The notes under the pieces are model-generated. The model had not been told where the DNA came from, searched no databases, and saw only the letters and a program-made list of their open reading frames with translations. A stretch of 52,971 nt of DNA, taken from positions 1 to 52,971 of the forward strand of contig CALBDV010000877.1 of NCBI GenBank assembly GCA_937927565.1. Direction: 5' to 3'. This DNA comes from an uncultured Holophagales bacterium. Lineage in GTDB: Bacteria > Acidobacteriota > Thermoanaerobaculia > UBA5066. The number at the start of each line of letters is the position of its first letter. Position 1 is the stretch's first letter. Below are positions 44,609 through 52,971 of the stretch, in pieces. A program made the translations under genes and the position numbers.

Positions 44609-45376
44609 TTGAGACGAAACCTGTTCCTCCTGTCCGAGCTCGTCCGCCGCGACCTTTCGGTCCGGTATGCGGGCAGTTTCGGCGGCGCCGCCTGGGCGCT
44701 CCTCAATCCGCTCATCCTGTGCGGCCTCTACAGCCTCGTCTTCTCTCTCATCGTTCGGATCGCGCCCCCTGCCGATTTCCGGGGGACCTACACCGAGTTC
44801 CTCCTGGCAGGTCTCCTTCCCTGGCTCGGCCTTCAGGATGCCCTGGTCCGGAGCGCGTCGGCGGTGACCGACCAGGCACACCTCGTCAAGAAGATGTCGT
44901 TTCCGGTCGGGCTCCTCGTCGTGGCGAGTCTCCTCTCGGCCCTCGTCCTCCAGGCAGCGGGACTCTGCGTCTTCGCGATCCTGTCCGGCGGTTTCGGCGC
45001 AGGGGAGATCCACCTCCTGCCGCTCGCCCTCGGTTTCGCCTTCCAGGCGCTCCTGCTTTCTGGCCCCGCCTTTGCTTTAGCTGCCGCCAACGTGCTGTTT
45101 CGAGATCTCGCCCAGCTGATCGGCCCTCTGCTGACGGTCGTCTTCTATATGACCCCGATCCTCTACCCGGAGTCCGCCGTTCCGCCGGCCCTGGCCTGGG
45201 CGCTCGACGCCAATCCCGTCCGGGGCGTCGTGGGGCTCTTTCGGGCAGGCCTAATTGGCACCGAGGCGCCTCCCTTGGAGCGAATCCTCCCCTGGGTGGC
45301 TGTTTTCGCCGTGCTAGCATTTCTCGGGCGTCGGCTTTTCGAGCGGAGCCGGAAGAGCTTCGCCGATGTCCTCTGA
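44609..45376 (+). CDS. O-antigen/polysaccharide ABC-2 export permease (Wzm-like)
   Basis: 255 residues with six helices, resembling Wzm/TagG/KpsM permeases that move undecaprenyl-linked glycans to the periplasm: an N-terminal amphipathic stretch (LSELVRRDLSVRYAGSFGGA) precedes WALLNPLILCGLYSLVFSLI, and PILYPESAVPPALAWALDAN and VRGVVGLFRAGL lie in the later loops. The TTG start at 44609 is the earliest in-frame start giving this normal N-terminus. The matching ATPase (Wzt) and any glycosyltransferase are absent nearby, which is unusual. A hairpin separates it from the FG-GAP lipoprotein. Confidence 0.9.
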   Translation: MRRNLFLLSELVRRDLSVRYAGSFGGAAWALLNPLILCGLYSLVFSLIVRIAPPADFRGTYTEFLLAGLLPWLGLQDALVRSASAVTDQAHLVKKMSFPVGLLVVASLLSALVLQAAGLCVFAILSGGFGAGEIHLLPLALGFAFQALLLSGPAFALAAANVLFRDLAQLIGPLLTVVFYMTPILYPESAVPPALAWALDANPVRGVVGLFRAGLIGTEAPPLERILPWVAVFAVLAFLGRRLFERSRKSFADVL

Positions 45377-45401
45377 AGAGCGGCGCCCAGGTCTCCACCG
45401 G

Positions 45402-45423
45402 ACCCCGGGCCTGAATCCGGGGT
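45402..45423 (+). terminator. Attenuator-like hairpin between permease and lipoprotein genes
   Basis: ACCCCGG and CCGGGGT, 7 pairs, 8-base loop, followed by TTCTCC. No new promoter is visible before the lipoprotein start, so it may reduce rather than block readthrough. Confidence 0.4.
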
Positions 45424-45449
45424 TTCTCCGCGTCTCATCAGGAGTTACC

Positions 45450-47198
45450 GTGAAAAGACTCGTTCTCGTCCTCCCTCTGTCTCTCCTCGTCGCGGCGGGC
45501 TGCTCGTCGTCGCCGAAGGCTGAAGCCCCTCCCGCGTCGGCGAAGGCCGAGCCCGGTGCGCCCTCGCCCGAGGTGGTGGAGAGGGAGCGCCAGCTGGCCG
45601 ACCAGGCTCGCCTCCTGATGGGCCTTCCGCCCTCGAACGCCGAGAACCAGGACGAGGGCCGCCAGGAGTGGATCATCTTCGAGGACGAGGCCACGGGGAA
45701 GAAGCTCCAGCGCATCCCGAAGCACCAGACGATCATGCTCGTCGACGGAAAGGTCCGGCACGCGATGCTGCCGCGGAGCTCGCCGGGCCTCCAGCTCGTG
45801 CGCGAAGACGAGCAGTACTACTACGTCGCCGCGGTGGAGCCGGTCCGGCCGTCCACCCCCGCCGGCGCCGAAGCGCCTCCCGAGGGCCTCCAGAAGATCG
45901 TCGAGCTTCCGCCCGAGGAGTACGAGCCCGTGACGCCGGCTCCTTCCCGCATCCGGCTGTCCTTCGAGGAGAAGTCCGAGGGCCTGCCGACGAGCGGTTT
46001 CTGGCGGTCGAACATGGCCGTGGCCGACATGGACGGGGACGGCCGCCCTGAGATCGTCGCGACGCCTCCGCGTCTCGCCGTGGGCGGGTTCCGTATCTTC
46101 CGGTTCGACGGTGCCGGCTGGGCAGCCGTCGACCCCCGGTTCGAGTCCGAGGAAGGGCTCGGCTTCGCGTACGGCGGGGTCGCCGTCGCCGACCTGAACG
46201 GTGATGGGAAGCCGGATGTTCTCTCGGCCGGTCACGGGGCCGGTCCCGTCGTGGCTTTCAACCAGGGAGGGTACCGATTCCGGGTCGAATCGCGAGGGCT
46301 GCCCACGGAGATGAGCTCCCGCGCGGTCGCCGCCGGGGACCTCGACGGGGATGGGAAGGTCGACGTCATCGCCCTCTCGGACGAGCCCGAAGCCTCGCGG
46401 ATGAAAGGGCCTGGGCAGCAGATGAAGCCGCCGTCGTCCGGGCCGCAGAAGGCCCCCGAGGCAGGAGCGTACGAGAAGGGCCACGACCTCCGCGTCTTCA
46501 TCGCCTCTCCCGACGGCCGCTACGAGCAGAATCTCAAGGGCCTCGAGAGCACCTGCTTCGGCTACAGCCTCGAGGTGACGGCCCCGGCCCCGGACGGCGG
46601 CAAGCCCTTCTTCGTCTCGGACTGCCGGCGGATCGGGGGGCGGACCGTCGTCTACGAGTGGGACCGCGCCGCGCGGTCGTCGGTCCTCCGGGGCCTCGAC
46701 ATTGCCGAGCGCTACAGCCTCCACGTGGGAGCGGCGCTGGGGAGCTACGCCGGCAAGCCCGCGGCGTACGTCGCCTACGCCAAGGGGAACCCCGCGGTTG
46801 CCTCCGCCAGGTCGATGAACGGCCACGGCGTCTCCATCTACTATCGAGAGGGAACGGACTGGAAGAGGAAGCGGCTGATCAAGGTCATCGAGGAGAAGGG
46901 GGGGACCGAGTCCAAGGGCCTCGGAGTCGGGGACCTCGACGGGGACGGCCGCGACGACCTCGTCTGGGCCGACGTCTCCACGGGCAGGGTCCGCGTCTTC
47001 TTCCAGACGGCTCGCGGGGAGTTCGAGGAGCTGGACCCCTCCCTCCAGCCGCGGTTCGTGAATCACTCCATGTCCGTCAAGGTCGTCGACGTCGACGGGG
47101 ACGGCCGGAACGACGTCGTTCTCATGTACGAGTACCGGTCCACCGACCGGACCCGGGCCGGGGGGCTCCGCTACTTCCGGAACCTCGGACCGGGCTGA
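45450..47198 (+). CDS. FG-GAP/VCBS-repeat lipoprotein
   Basis: 582-residue lipoprotein: signal peptide VLVLPLSLLVAAGC with the lipid cysteine, then a variable Pro/Ala-rich stem (to about 180). Five calcium-binding FG-GAP-type loops follow: DMDGDGRPE, DLNGDGKPD, DLDGDGKVD, DLDGDGRDD and DVDGDGRND. These normally build an integrin-alpha-like seven-bladed propeller at the cell surface. The GTG start at 45450 follows AGGAG. It lies 73 bases after the export permease, so it may act on or with exported glycans; that link is inference. Confidence 0.88.
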   Translation: MKRLVLVLPLSLLVAAGCSSSPKAEAPPASAKAEPGAPSPEVVERERQLADQARLLMGLPPSNAENQDEGRQEWIIFEDEATGKKLQRIPKHQTIMLVDGKVRHAMLPRSSPGLQLVREDEQYYYVAAVEPVRPSTPAGAEAPPEGLQKIVELPPEEYEPVTPAPSRIRLSFEEKSEGLPTSGFWRSNMAVADMDGDGRPEIVATPPRLAVGGFRIFRFDGAGWAAVDPRFESEEGLGFAYGGVAVADLNGDGKPDVLSAGHGAGPVVAFNQGGYRFRVESRGLPTEMSSRAVAAGDLDGDGKVDVIALSDEPEASRMKGPGQQMKPPSSGPQKAPEAGAYEKGHDLRVFIASPDGRYEQNLKGLESTCFGYSLEVTAPAPDGGKPFFVSDCRRIGGRTVVYEWDRAARSSVLRGLDIAERYSLHVGAALGSYAGKPAAYVAYAKGNPAVASARSMNGHGVSIYYREGTDWKRKRLIKVIEEKGGTESKGLGVGDLDGDGRDDLVWADVSTGRVRVFFQTARGEFEELDPSLQPRFVNHSMSVKVVDVDGDGRNDVVLMYEYRSTDRTRAGGLRYFRNLGPG

Positions 47199-47259
47199 GG
47201 TCCGGAAAAGGGGTGCCGAGAGGCGTATGGCGTATTCGCATATTTCTCTTCCCATTCTC

Positions 47260-47288
47260 TTGACTTTTCGGAATAGCGCCCCTACCCT
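47260..47288 (+). promoter_or_regulatory. Strong sigma-70-type promoter of the secreted protein gene
   Basis: TTGACT (47260-47265), a 17-base spacer and TACCCT (47283-47288). The predicted start near 47295 gives an untranslated leader of about 185 bases, the longest here, in an AT-richer stretch. It could hold regulation or mRNA-stabilising structure; I see no defined riboswitch. Confidence 0.65.
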
Positions 47289-47479
47289 TCGAGCAGCAGC
47301 ATGAGTGTGACCGCTTTCTCCTGCGTATTGGCCCGCCAGACAGGCTCTGCCGGTCGCAGGGTTGGTTTCGACCAGTCTTTTATCGAATACACGGGAGGTG
47401 ATTCGGTATCGGGGGCGTATCAGGCTCTCAGTCGTCGTCTTTTCCCATCGATCACATCGAATCAGCAGGAGTGGAAATA

Positions 47480-49027
47480 ATGAAGAAGTTCACCGTATTG
47501 GTGGCCCTGGCTCTCCTCGCGGCGACGGGGACCGGCTACGCCGTGACGTGCGCCTATGACAACGTCCCGGGTGCCACTCTCCTCGTGCCGTATTTCAAGG
47601 TGTCCCGCAATGGCGCCACGGTCGACACGCCCACCATCCCGGCCGGCGGCGTCGACACGCTCGTTGCCATCACGAACGTCTCCGAGTGGGGCGTCATCTC
47701 CCACTGGACCATCTGGAACAAGCAGTCCGCCCCGGTCGTCGACTGGAACGTGCCCCTCACGGGCTACGACGTCGCCACCGCGAGCGTTCGCGACATCCTG
47801 AATGGCCAGCTCAACTTCAACACCAACACCCAGGTCCTCATCAACGGGATCGACCCGTGCATCGCGCCCTCCAAGCACGGCAACACCCAGACCCGGTACA
47901 TCCGCTTCACCAACCCCGACAGCTACAACCGGCCGACGGGCGACCGGACGGATGCCGAGTACTCCGTCTACCTCAACCCCGCTTTCGACGGCGAGTTCAA
48001 GAAGAACATCTGGGACTCCCTTGACGAGAGCTACGACGTCACCGAGCTCAACGGCCCCGGCGCCAACGACAACGACAACCCGGCTTGCGGCGTTGCGCGC
48101 AAGACGCCCGACGCCCTGGCGGGCGACTTCACGGGCTACATCACGATCGACGTCGTGAACTTCTGCACCCGTCGGTTCCCCGACGAAGCGCAGTTCTACT
48201 ACAACGACGCCATCGCGACGGTTGGCTGGGACGCGAACGGCGGCCCGAACGTCCTGATGGGCGACTACTTCTTCGTGGATCCGGCGAACCCGGGTGGCAA
48301 CATCTCCGGCGACGCGATGGTCTCCCTCGAGTTCGACGCCCGTCTCAACGACTGGCGCGCCGACGAGGACAAGACCTTCTACGCCCGCTTCAACCGCCAC
48401 ACGACGAGTGAAGGCGCGGGCATCACGGACCTCATCCCCGCCACTGCCTTCTGGGCCAACTATGCGTTCCTCCACGGCGACGGCCGCGAGCCCCTCGGCA
48501 CCGCGTACGGCTTCCGTTACCTCAACGACGCCGCCAACGGCCTGACCACGTGGGCGACGGTGTGGCGTTCCGACCTGTGGGACACGGTCATCGATGCGCA
48601 GGGCCCGACCGTCCGGTCGAACCTCTGCAGCAACACCTACATGTCCCAGCCCGTCAGCATCGCGATCTTCGACAACGACGAGAACCTGGTCCAGGGCGAG
48701 CCGGGCGGCCCGCTCCCGTCGGGCGACGATCCGGGCGCCGAGCCTGGCATCTACATCCCGTGGGAAGCCCAGCGCGTTGCCATCACCGGCAACACCGACA
48801 TCTTCCTCAGCACGACCTTCAAGGGCGGCTGGATCTCGGTCTACTTCCCCTGGGAGTGGTCTTCTCAGTACAACCAGGCGTGGGTCGGCATCCAGCACAC
48901 CGCGCCCGGCGCGTTCGTCAGCGCTGGCCACGGCGCCACGCTTCTCGACAACGAGTTCCTCTGCCCGGGCGACATCTTCGCCGAGTCCGGCAACGTCATC
49001 TCCGGCGTTGTTGTTGACGCCGAGTAA
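47480..49027 (+). CDS. Abundant secreted protein of unknown function, six cysteines
   Basis: 515 residues with signal peptide MKKFTVLVALALLAATGTGYA. The mature part is Asn/Asp/Thr/Gly-rich, beta-type, with six cysteines (in VTCAYDN, DPCIAPS, PACGVAR, NFCTRR, NLCSNTY, FLCPGD), enough for three disulfides. I do not recognise the family; a surface-layer or matrix-like protein is possible. Signs of high expression are a near-consensus promoter, AGGAG before the ATG, codon choice shifted to C-ending codons (AAC, GAC, ACC, ATC) unlike its neighbours, and a textbook terminator. The ATG at 47480 leads directly into the signal peptide; GTG at 47471 is less likely. Confidence 0.85.
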   Translation: MKKFTVLVALALLAATGTGYAVTCAYDNVPGATLLVPYFKVSRNGATVDTPTIPAGGVDTLVAITNVSEWGVISHWTIWNKQSAPVVDWNVPLTGYDVATASVRDILNGQLNFNTNTQVLINGIDPCIAPSKHGNTQTRYIRFTNPDSYNRPTGDRTDAEYSVYLNPAFDGEFKKNIWDSLDESYDVTELNGPGANDNDNPACGVARKTPDALAGDFTGYITIDVVNFCTRRFPDEAQFYYNDAIATVGWDANGGPNVLMGDYFFVDPANPGGNISGDAMVSLEFDARLNDWRADEDKTFYARFNRHTTSEGAGITDLIPATAFWANYAFLHGDGREPLGTAYGFRYLNDAANGLTTWATVWRSDLWDTVIDAQGPTVRSNLCSNTYMSQPVSIAIFDNDENLVQGEPGGPLPSGDDPGAEPGIYIPWEAQRVAITGNTDIFLSTTFKGGWISVYFPWEWSSQYNQAWVGIQHTAPGAFVSAGHGATLLDNEFLCPGDIFAESGNVISGVVVDAE

Positions 49028-49052
49028 GCTCTCGTAGATTCCGGATTTCCGG

Positions 49053-49091
49053 GGGCGGGCGGCTTCGGCCGCCCGCTCTTTTTCTTTTTTT
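49053..49091 (+). terminator. Strong intrinsic terminator
   Basis: GCGGGCGGC, tetraloop TTCG, GCCGCCCGC, then TC and a long T-tract (TTTTTCTTTTTTT). It is the strongest terminator in the window, 26 bases after the secreted protein stop. Confidence 0.93.
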
Positions 49092-49200
49092 GTCCGGCAG
49101 GATTCGTCGCCTGCGCGGAGACGAGCCAGATCGAATCGAACGCGTGCATCCGGGATCGGATGAGCTCATCGGGCGGAGAAGACCAGGCAGGGGTTCGTGC

Positions 49201-49229
49201 TTGCTTCCGAAGCTCCGGCCTTCTAAGAT
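49201..49229 (+). promoter_or_regulatory. Sigma-70-type promoter of the PKD-protein gene
   Basis: TTGCTT (49201-49206), a 17-base spacer and TAAGAT (49224-49229); the start near 49236 gives a leader of about 87 bases ending in AGGGGG before the ATG. Confidence 0.6.
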
Positions 49230-49322
49230 CTTCCAGGTTTTTCATCGCCCTCGGGCCACTGACCGGGTCGAAGGGCATTACTTTTCTCATCTTCTTTTGG
49301 GGTGTCTTTCATAGGGGGTTCC

Positions 49323-52300
49323 ATGATTCGAGTCATTCCCTTCGGGCGTTCGTGGGTCGCCGGCCTGCTGGCTTTCGGGCTTGGTCTGGTGTCGATCCTG
49401 CCCTCCGCCCCTGCCCAGGCCCAGTGCGACCTCACGCAGGCGCCATACCAGTTCGCCCCGCCGCAGGTCTTTCCTCGAATGGGTCTGCGGGCAACCGTCT
49501 TCAGCCTGAATCTGGCGCAGGATCGTTCGACCCCGATGTTGTCGATCAAGTACAACTACGGGTTCATGACCTGGAACCTGGTGAACGGCAGCCCGGCTCC
49601 CGGAGAGTGGACACTGAAGGACCTCCGGGACGCCCCGGAGAAGTACCCCGTGAGCGGAGACTCCGGAGGGCGCTCGGGCGAGACCGTCCTTTCGACGGAC
49701 GGTGCGCGCGCTGTGACCGGCTGGAACGACCCCGGCTTCGGAGTCGTGGCGATGACCCTGAAGCCGACCGGCTACAGCGGAGGAGGGGATTACCCTCCCG
49801 GCGGGTCGGCGAATGCGGTCGTGAAGCTCGACGGTCCCCGCTACCTGGCGTTCTCCGGGAACAGCGTCGGCTCCATCTACGTCGCGGACGTCACGAACAT
49901 CCCGACGTCCGTGCCCGCGCGACCGGCCAATTCGATCCCGTCCGAGCTCGCGCACAGGATGGCGGGAACCTGGGCGACCCTTCGCGTGACCCCCATCGAG
50001 GGCGGAAGCCAGACGTTCGTGGGAGTGTCGACGGTCCGGGGCGTTGCGATTGGAAAGCTGTTGTCGCCGGGCGCTGCCGTTCCCAACCTCTCGAGCAACT
50101 TCGTCTGGTACGAGTTCCCCGCAGCGGCCCTCGGCCTTCCGGCCGACAAGAAGATCCGCTGGGCGGATTTCGCAGTTCACCCCGTCGACGGCGGAATCTA
50201 CATTCTCGCCGAAGCCTACACGGGCGGGACCCAGGGCGACTACGCGGTGGCGGTGTCCCTCTCCCGCATGACTCCCGAGACAGGCGCCCTGGATGTGCAG
50301 GGGGTCTATACCCCGGCAACCTCCACGATCGGCTGGCCCCAGGGGGCCCTGGTTCCCTCCGACACCGGTCTCCTGGCGTTCTTCCTCCACAACCCGCCGG
50401 GCAGCACCGTATCCAAGCTCCACGTCAGGCCGTCGGGGTCGGGTTTCGTCACCGACAATCTTGCCCAGAACGTCTCGTGGTCCGTGCCGAAGATCGACGA
50501 TTTCAGGGTGCAGAAGTACGGCGTCGGGAAGTACACCCTCTACCTGGCGAATACGGACTACATCGAGGCCGCGCAGGTCACGTGCGCCCAGGGCCCGACA
50601 CCGGCCGTCGCGGCACTCAAGGTCCGCACGGTCTCCCGGACCGGCGTTACGGTCGAGGTGCCGGACAACGGCACCGCCTTCGTGGGCGACAAGCTCCGCG
50701 TCGAGCCGACCTTCAGCCCGTCGACGCAGGTCCTCCTCGACTGGGGGCTCGACTACGACTACCACGGCCTCGGCAGTCTCGACTACACGGCCGCTGTCCC
50801 GAATCTGGCACAGCCGGACGTGTCGGGTACGGGTCCGTCCGTTCCGCTCTCCCAGTACACGGTGTACGGGCCTTGCGACAATCGGGCCGGTGGGACTCCT
50901 TCGGACGCCACCGCCTGCTGGACGTCGGTGACGACAAACAGCACCCAGACGACAGGCGCCCCGCCCGCTGCGGACTTTCCGCCGAACCCCGCCGCGGGAT
51001 TCACCAAGCAGCTGAAGACCGCCTTCGAGGTCCGGAACGCGCTGAACCCGGCCGGGACATCCTCCATCGTGGAGCACCGGATCAACTGGAAGGTGCCGGC
51101 CGCCCGCCTGAAGTCCACGGCAATCCTCTCGGGCGGACTCGTCACGGACGACTCCGAGGGGAGCCCGATCCCCACCGGATACAAGTGGTACTTCGCTTCG
51201 ACGCCGGGCGCCAGCACCCTCACCCTCCGGGCCTCATGCACGGGGAACACCTGCAACCCTGGCCTCTCCCAGTCCGGGTCATACCGCTACTGGGTCACGG
51301 CTTCGTACGACGGGGGCTTCGCGACCCCGGCTTGCCCGGGCCTGAGCGGCGACGGCCTGACCTGCAGCGGTGACCCCCTGAAGACGGTCTCCGTCACCGA
51401 CGTCGTCCTCGGCTTCACGGTTCCCGGAACCGTCTACGTCGGCACTGGAACCTTCGGCGTTCCGAGCTCCTCCCTGAAGGGCGCCGTCGAAGGATGCGAC
51501 GGCGTGAGCGGCTTCTCCTACGACCTCTGCTCCGGGAGCGGTGTCGCGTGCACCGAAGGCGACTACTCGGGATCGGGACTCGCCCTCTCTGGAGACCCGT
51601 TTGCCGGAGGCTCGCTGTTGATTCCCAAGCCGGCGGAAGGCACCTGGGGAATCCGGATCCGGTACCAGTACGCCCCGGCGGGCGGCTGCGCCAACAGGTC
51701 CACGGCGAAGTGGCCGGCGGACGGTTCCGCGGCCCCGGTCGTCGTGAGCAGGACGCTCCCGACGATCCACCTCACCAACTCGAGCGGCGTCGCCCTTTGT
51801 TCGTATCACCCGATCTACGGGGAGACCTGCACGATCGAGACGGGCGTCACGGGCAAGGCCTACGCCTACGTCGACGGTGTGCAGGACCCCGCGCCGCCCG
51901 CGATCAGCTGGACCTTCGGAAGCGGGGCGACGGGGGCGGGCCAGGGCGCCACGTTCTCCTACTCCACCGCCGGAACCTACACGGTGACCCTGAACGGCTA
52001 CGGTACCCCAGTTGCGAGGCAGATCACGGCGTCAGCGCCCCCCCCGCCCGTGACCGATCCTCTCGGCGTCTCGAGCTTCAACGTCTCGAACCAGTCGCCG
52101 ACGACCGGGACGACGGTCACGTTCTCGTGCGGCGCGACCGGGGGCACGCCGCCGTACCAGTACCGCTTCGACTACGGCGACGGACAGAGCCGGAGTTTCC
52201 TCTCGTCGTCGACGGCGTACCACTCGTATTCGAACGCGGGCACGTACTACGCCTTCTGCCAGGTCAGCGACGCGGCGGGCAACTCGGGCCAGAGCAGCGC

Positions 52301-52971
52301 GCGGATCATGACCGTCATCGGGGGCGGCGGCGGCGGGCCGGCGACCTGCAGCCTGAGCGTGAAGGACGCCGTGCAGGGGCTCGACCTTCAGCTGGGCATG
52401 GGCAACAAGTACTACGTGAACAGCGGCCAGCTCATCCGGCTGGAAGCCACGGACGTGACCACGACGGTCAACTGGGCCTACGGCGACGGGAGAACCGATT
52501 CGGGTACGCCGAAGACCTTCTCCTACTCGAACACCTCCGGTGCTGCCGTCGACTACACCCTCACGATGACGTCCGGGTCCTCCTGCACCGTGAGTCGGGC
52601 CTTCAGCGTTTCTCCGGCCACCGGTCCCGACTTCGGTGTCTACGGCGTCGTGGGGGAGACGGAAACGCCGGTCGCGTGGGACACGCAGAACAACGCGTTC
52701 TCGGTCTCGAGCGGCCAGCGGCTCAGGTTCAAGGCCACGGGTACGACGGGGGTCGTCGCCTGGAGCTTCGGGGATGGCACCCTCTCTGCCGAGACGAATC
52801 CCATCAAGTATTACTCGGAGCCGGTGGACAAGCTGCACAGCGTGACGCTGTCGGCGGACGGAAAGACGAAGACGAGGAACGTCTTCGTGAAGGGCTCCAC
52901 CGGTGCCCCGCTGACCGGGGCCTACAGCTTCGTCTACGCCGACGGGAAGACCGTGAACCCGTCGGACGTCG
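49323..52971 (+). CDS. Giant secreted PKD-domain protein, C-terminus beyond window
   Basis: 1216 residues are visible, open to the window edge. A signal peptide (AGLLAFGLGLVSILPSAPAQA) is followed by a beta-rich N-terminal region (about 40-450) reminiscent of propeller repeats and then immunoglobulin-like domains. PKD-type modules are clear near residue 860 (WTFGSGATG), 919-990 (YRFDYGDGQS), 1050 (WAYGDGRT) and 1146 (WSFGDGTLS). Such domains are protein- or glycan-binding spacers in secreted enzymes and adhesins; no catalytic domain is seen yet. AGGGGG precedes the ATG. It follows the abundant secreted protein but has its own promoter. Confidence 0.88.
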   Translation, partial: MIRVIPFGRSWVAGLLAFGLGLVSILPSAPAQAQCDLTQAPYQFAPPQVFPRMGLRATVFSLNLAQDRSTPMLSIKYNYGFMTWNLVNGSPAPGEWTLKDLRDAPEKYPVSGDSGGRSGETVLSTDGARAVTGWNDPGFGVVAMTLKPTGYSGGGDYPPGGSANAVVKLDGPRYLAFSGNSVGSIYVADVTNIPTSVPARPANSIPSELAHRMAGTWATLRVTPIEGGSQTFVGVSTVRGVAIGKLLSPGAAVPNLSSNFVWYEFPAAALGLPADKKIRWADFAVHPVDGGIYILAEAYTGGTQGDYAVAVSLSRMTPETGALDVQGVYTPATSTIGWPQGALVPSDTGLLAFFLHNPPGSTVSKLHVRPSGSGFVTDNLAQNVSWSVPKIDDFRVQKYGVGKYTLYLANTDYIEAAQVTCAQGPTPAVAALKVRTVSRTGVTVEVPDNGTAFVGDKLRVEPTFSPSTQVLLDWGLDYDYHGLGSLDYTAAVPNLAQPDVSGTGPSVPLSQYTVYGPCDNRAGGTPSDATACWTSVTTNSTQTTGAPPAADFPPNPAAGFTKQLKTAFEVRNALNPAGTSSIVEHRINWKVPAARLKSTAILSGGLVTDDSEGSPIPTGYKWYFASTPGASTLTLRASCTGNTCNPGLSQSGSYRYWVTASYDGGFATPACPGLSGDGLTCSGDPLKTVSVTDVVLGFTVPGTVYVGTGTFGVPSSSLKGAVEGCDGVSGFSYDLCSGSGVACTEGDYSGSGLALSGDPFAGGSLLIPKPAEGTWGIRIRYQYAPAGGCANRSTAKWPADGSAAPVVVSRTLPTIHLTNSSGVALCSYHPIYGETCTIETGVTGKAYAYVDGVQDPAPPAISWTFGSGATGAGQGATFSYSTAGTYTVTLNGYGTPVARQITASAPPPPVTDPLGVSSFNVSNQSPTTGTTVTFSCGATGGTPPYQYRFDYGDGQSRSFLSSSTAYHSYSNAGTYYAFCQVSDAAGNSGQSSARIMTVIGGGGGGPATCSLSVKDAVQGLDLQLGMGNKYYVNSGQLIRLEATDVTTTVNWAYGDGRTDSGTPKTFSYSNTSGAAVDYTLTMTSGSSCTVSRAFSVSPATGPDFGVYGVVGETETPVAWDTQNNAFSVSSGQRLRFKATGTTGVVAWSFGDGTLSAETNPIKYYSEPVDKLHSVTLSADGKTKTRNVFVKGSTGAPLTGAYSFVYADGKTVNPSDV

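Noticed and set aside
49160..51373. Plus-strand open frame of 737 codons over the PKD gene
   Set aside because: It is a shifted frame; the frame from 49323 gives a signal peptide, normal composition and PKD motifs to the window edge.

Overview
The window is about 53 kb of dense, very GC-rich bacterial DNA. Real genes end most codons in G or C, so long open frames appear antisense to nearly every gene. The organism is Gram-negative (outer-membrane barrels, lipoproteins, MurA, lytic transglycosylase) and aerobic (haem A synthesis, SCO1, a CtaM-like protein). Gene content, PKD and FG-GAP surface proteins and regulatory-domain outer-membrane proteins suggest Acidobacteriota, perhaps Thermoanaerobaculia-like; this is inference, as no marker RNA gene is present.

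Layout. 1-3.2 kb: 3'-truncated SNF2 helicase (-), a small hypothetical gene and ferritin (+). 3.3-6.9 kb: rsmI translationally coupled to a three-gene ABC exporter (-). 6.9-13.7 kb: SurA-N-like chaperone (+), prmC-murA-lytic transglycosylase (-), secreted M20 peptidase (+). 13.7-19.3 kb: a seven-gene minus-strand operon for haem A synthesis and copper delivery to cytochrome oxidase (cupredoxin-like lipoprotein, ctaA, ctaB, ABC ATPase, ABC permease, SCO1, CtaM-like DUF420), with one strong promoter and a terminal hairpin. 19.5-22.5 kb: a three-gene cassette (enolase-superfamily racemase, M20 hydrolase, GNAT acyltransferase) matching the N-succinylamino acid racemase route from D- to L-amino acids. 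22.5-25.6 kb: polyphosphate:AMP phosphotransferase, prfA, rpmE. 25.7-36.3 kb: FHA-GAF-PP2C phosphatase, then a PDZ-containing histidine kinase, an NtrC-type regulator and an M14 peptidase behind a sigma-54-type promoter, and an outer-membrane barrel protein. 36.3-41.9 kb: comF-proline dehydrogenase, small outer-membrane protein, Lrp regulator, glgC and a DnaJ-like chaperone. 42-47.2 kb: XRE-TPR-secreted protein operon, divergent from an O-antigen-type permease and an FG-GAP lipoprotein. 47.2-53 kb: a strongly expressed secreted cysteine-containing protein, then a giant PKD-domain secreted protein that runs off the end.

Two architectural habits recur. Internal operon genes nearly always start with a 4-base NTGA overlap with the previous stop codon. 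Many operon-leading genes carry a TAnnnT -10 element only 6-9 bases before the start codon, which predicts leaderless or nearly leaderless mRNAs. These patterns also help to choose start codons.

The most interesting units are the oxidase-assembly operon with its embedded ABC exporter, the PDZ-kinase/sigma-54 regulon, the XRE-TPR-secreted operon, the pair of abundant or giant secreted proteins at the right end, and the leaderless promoter grammar itself.
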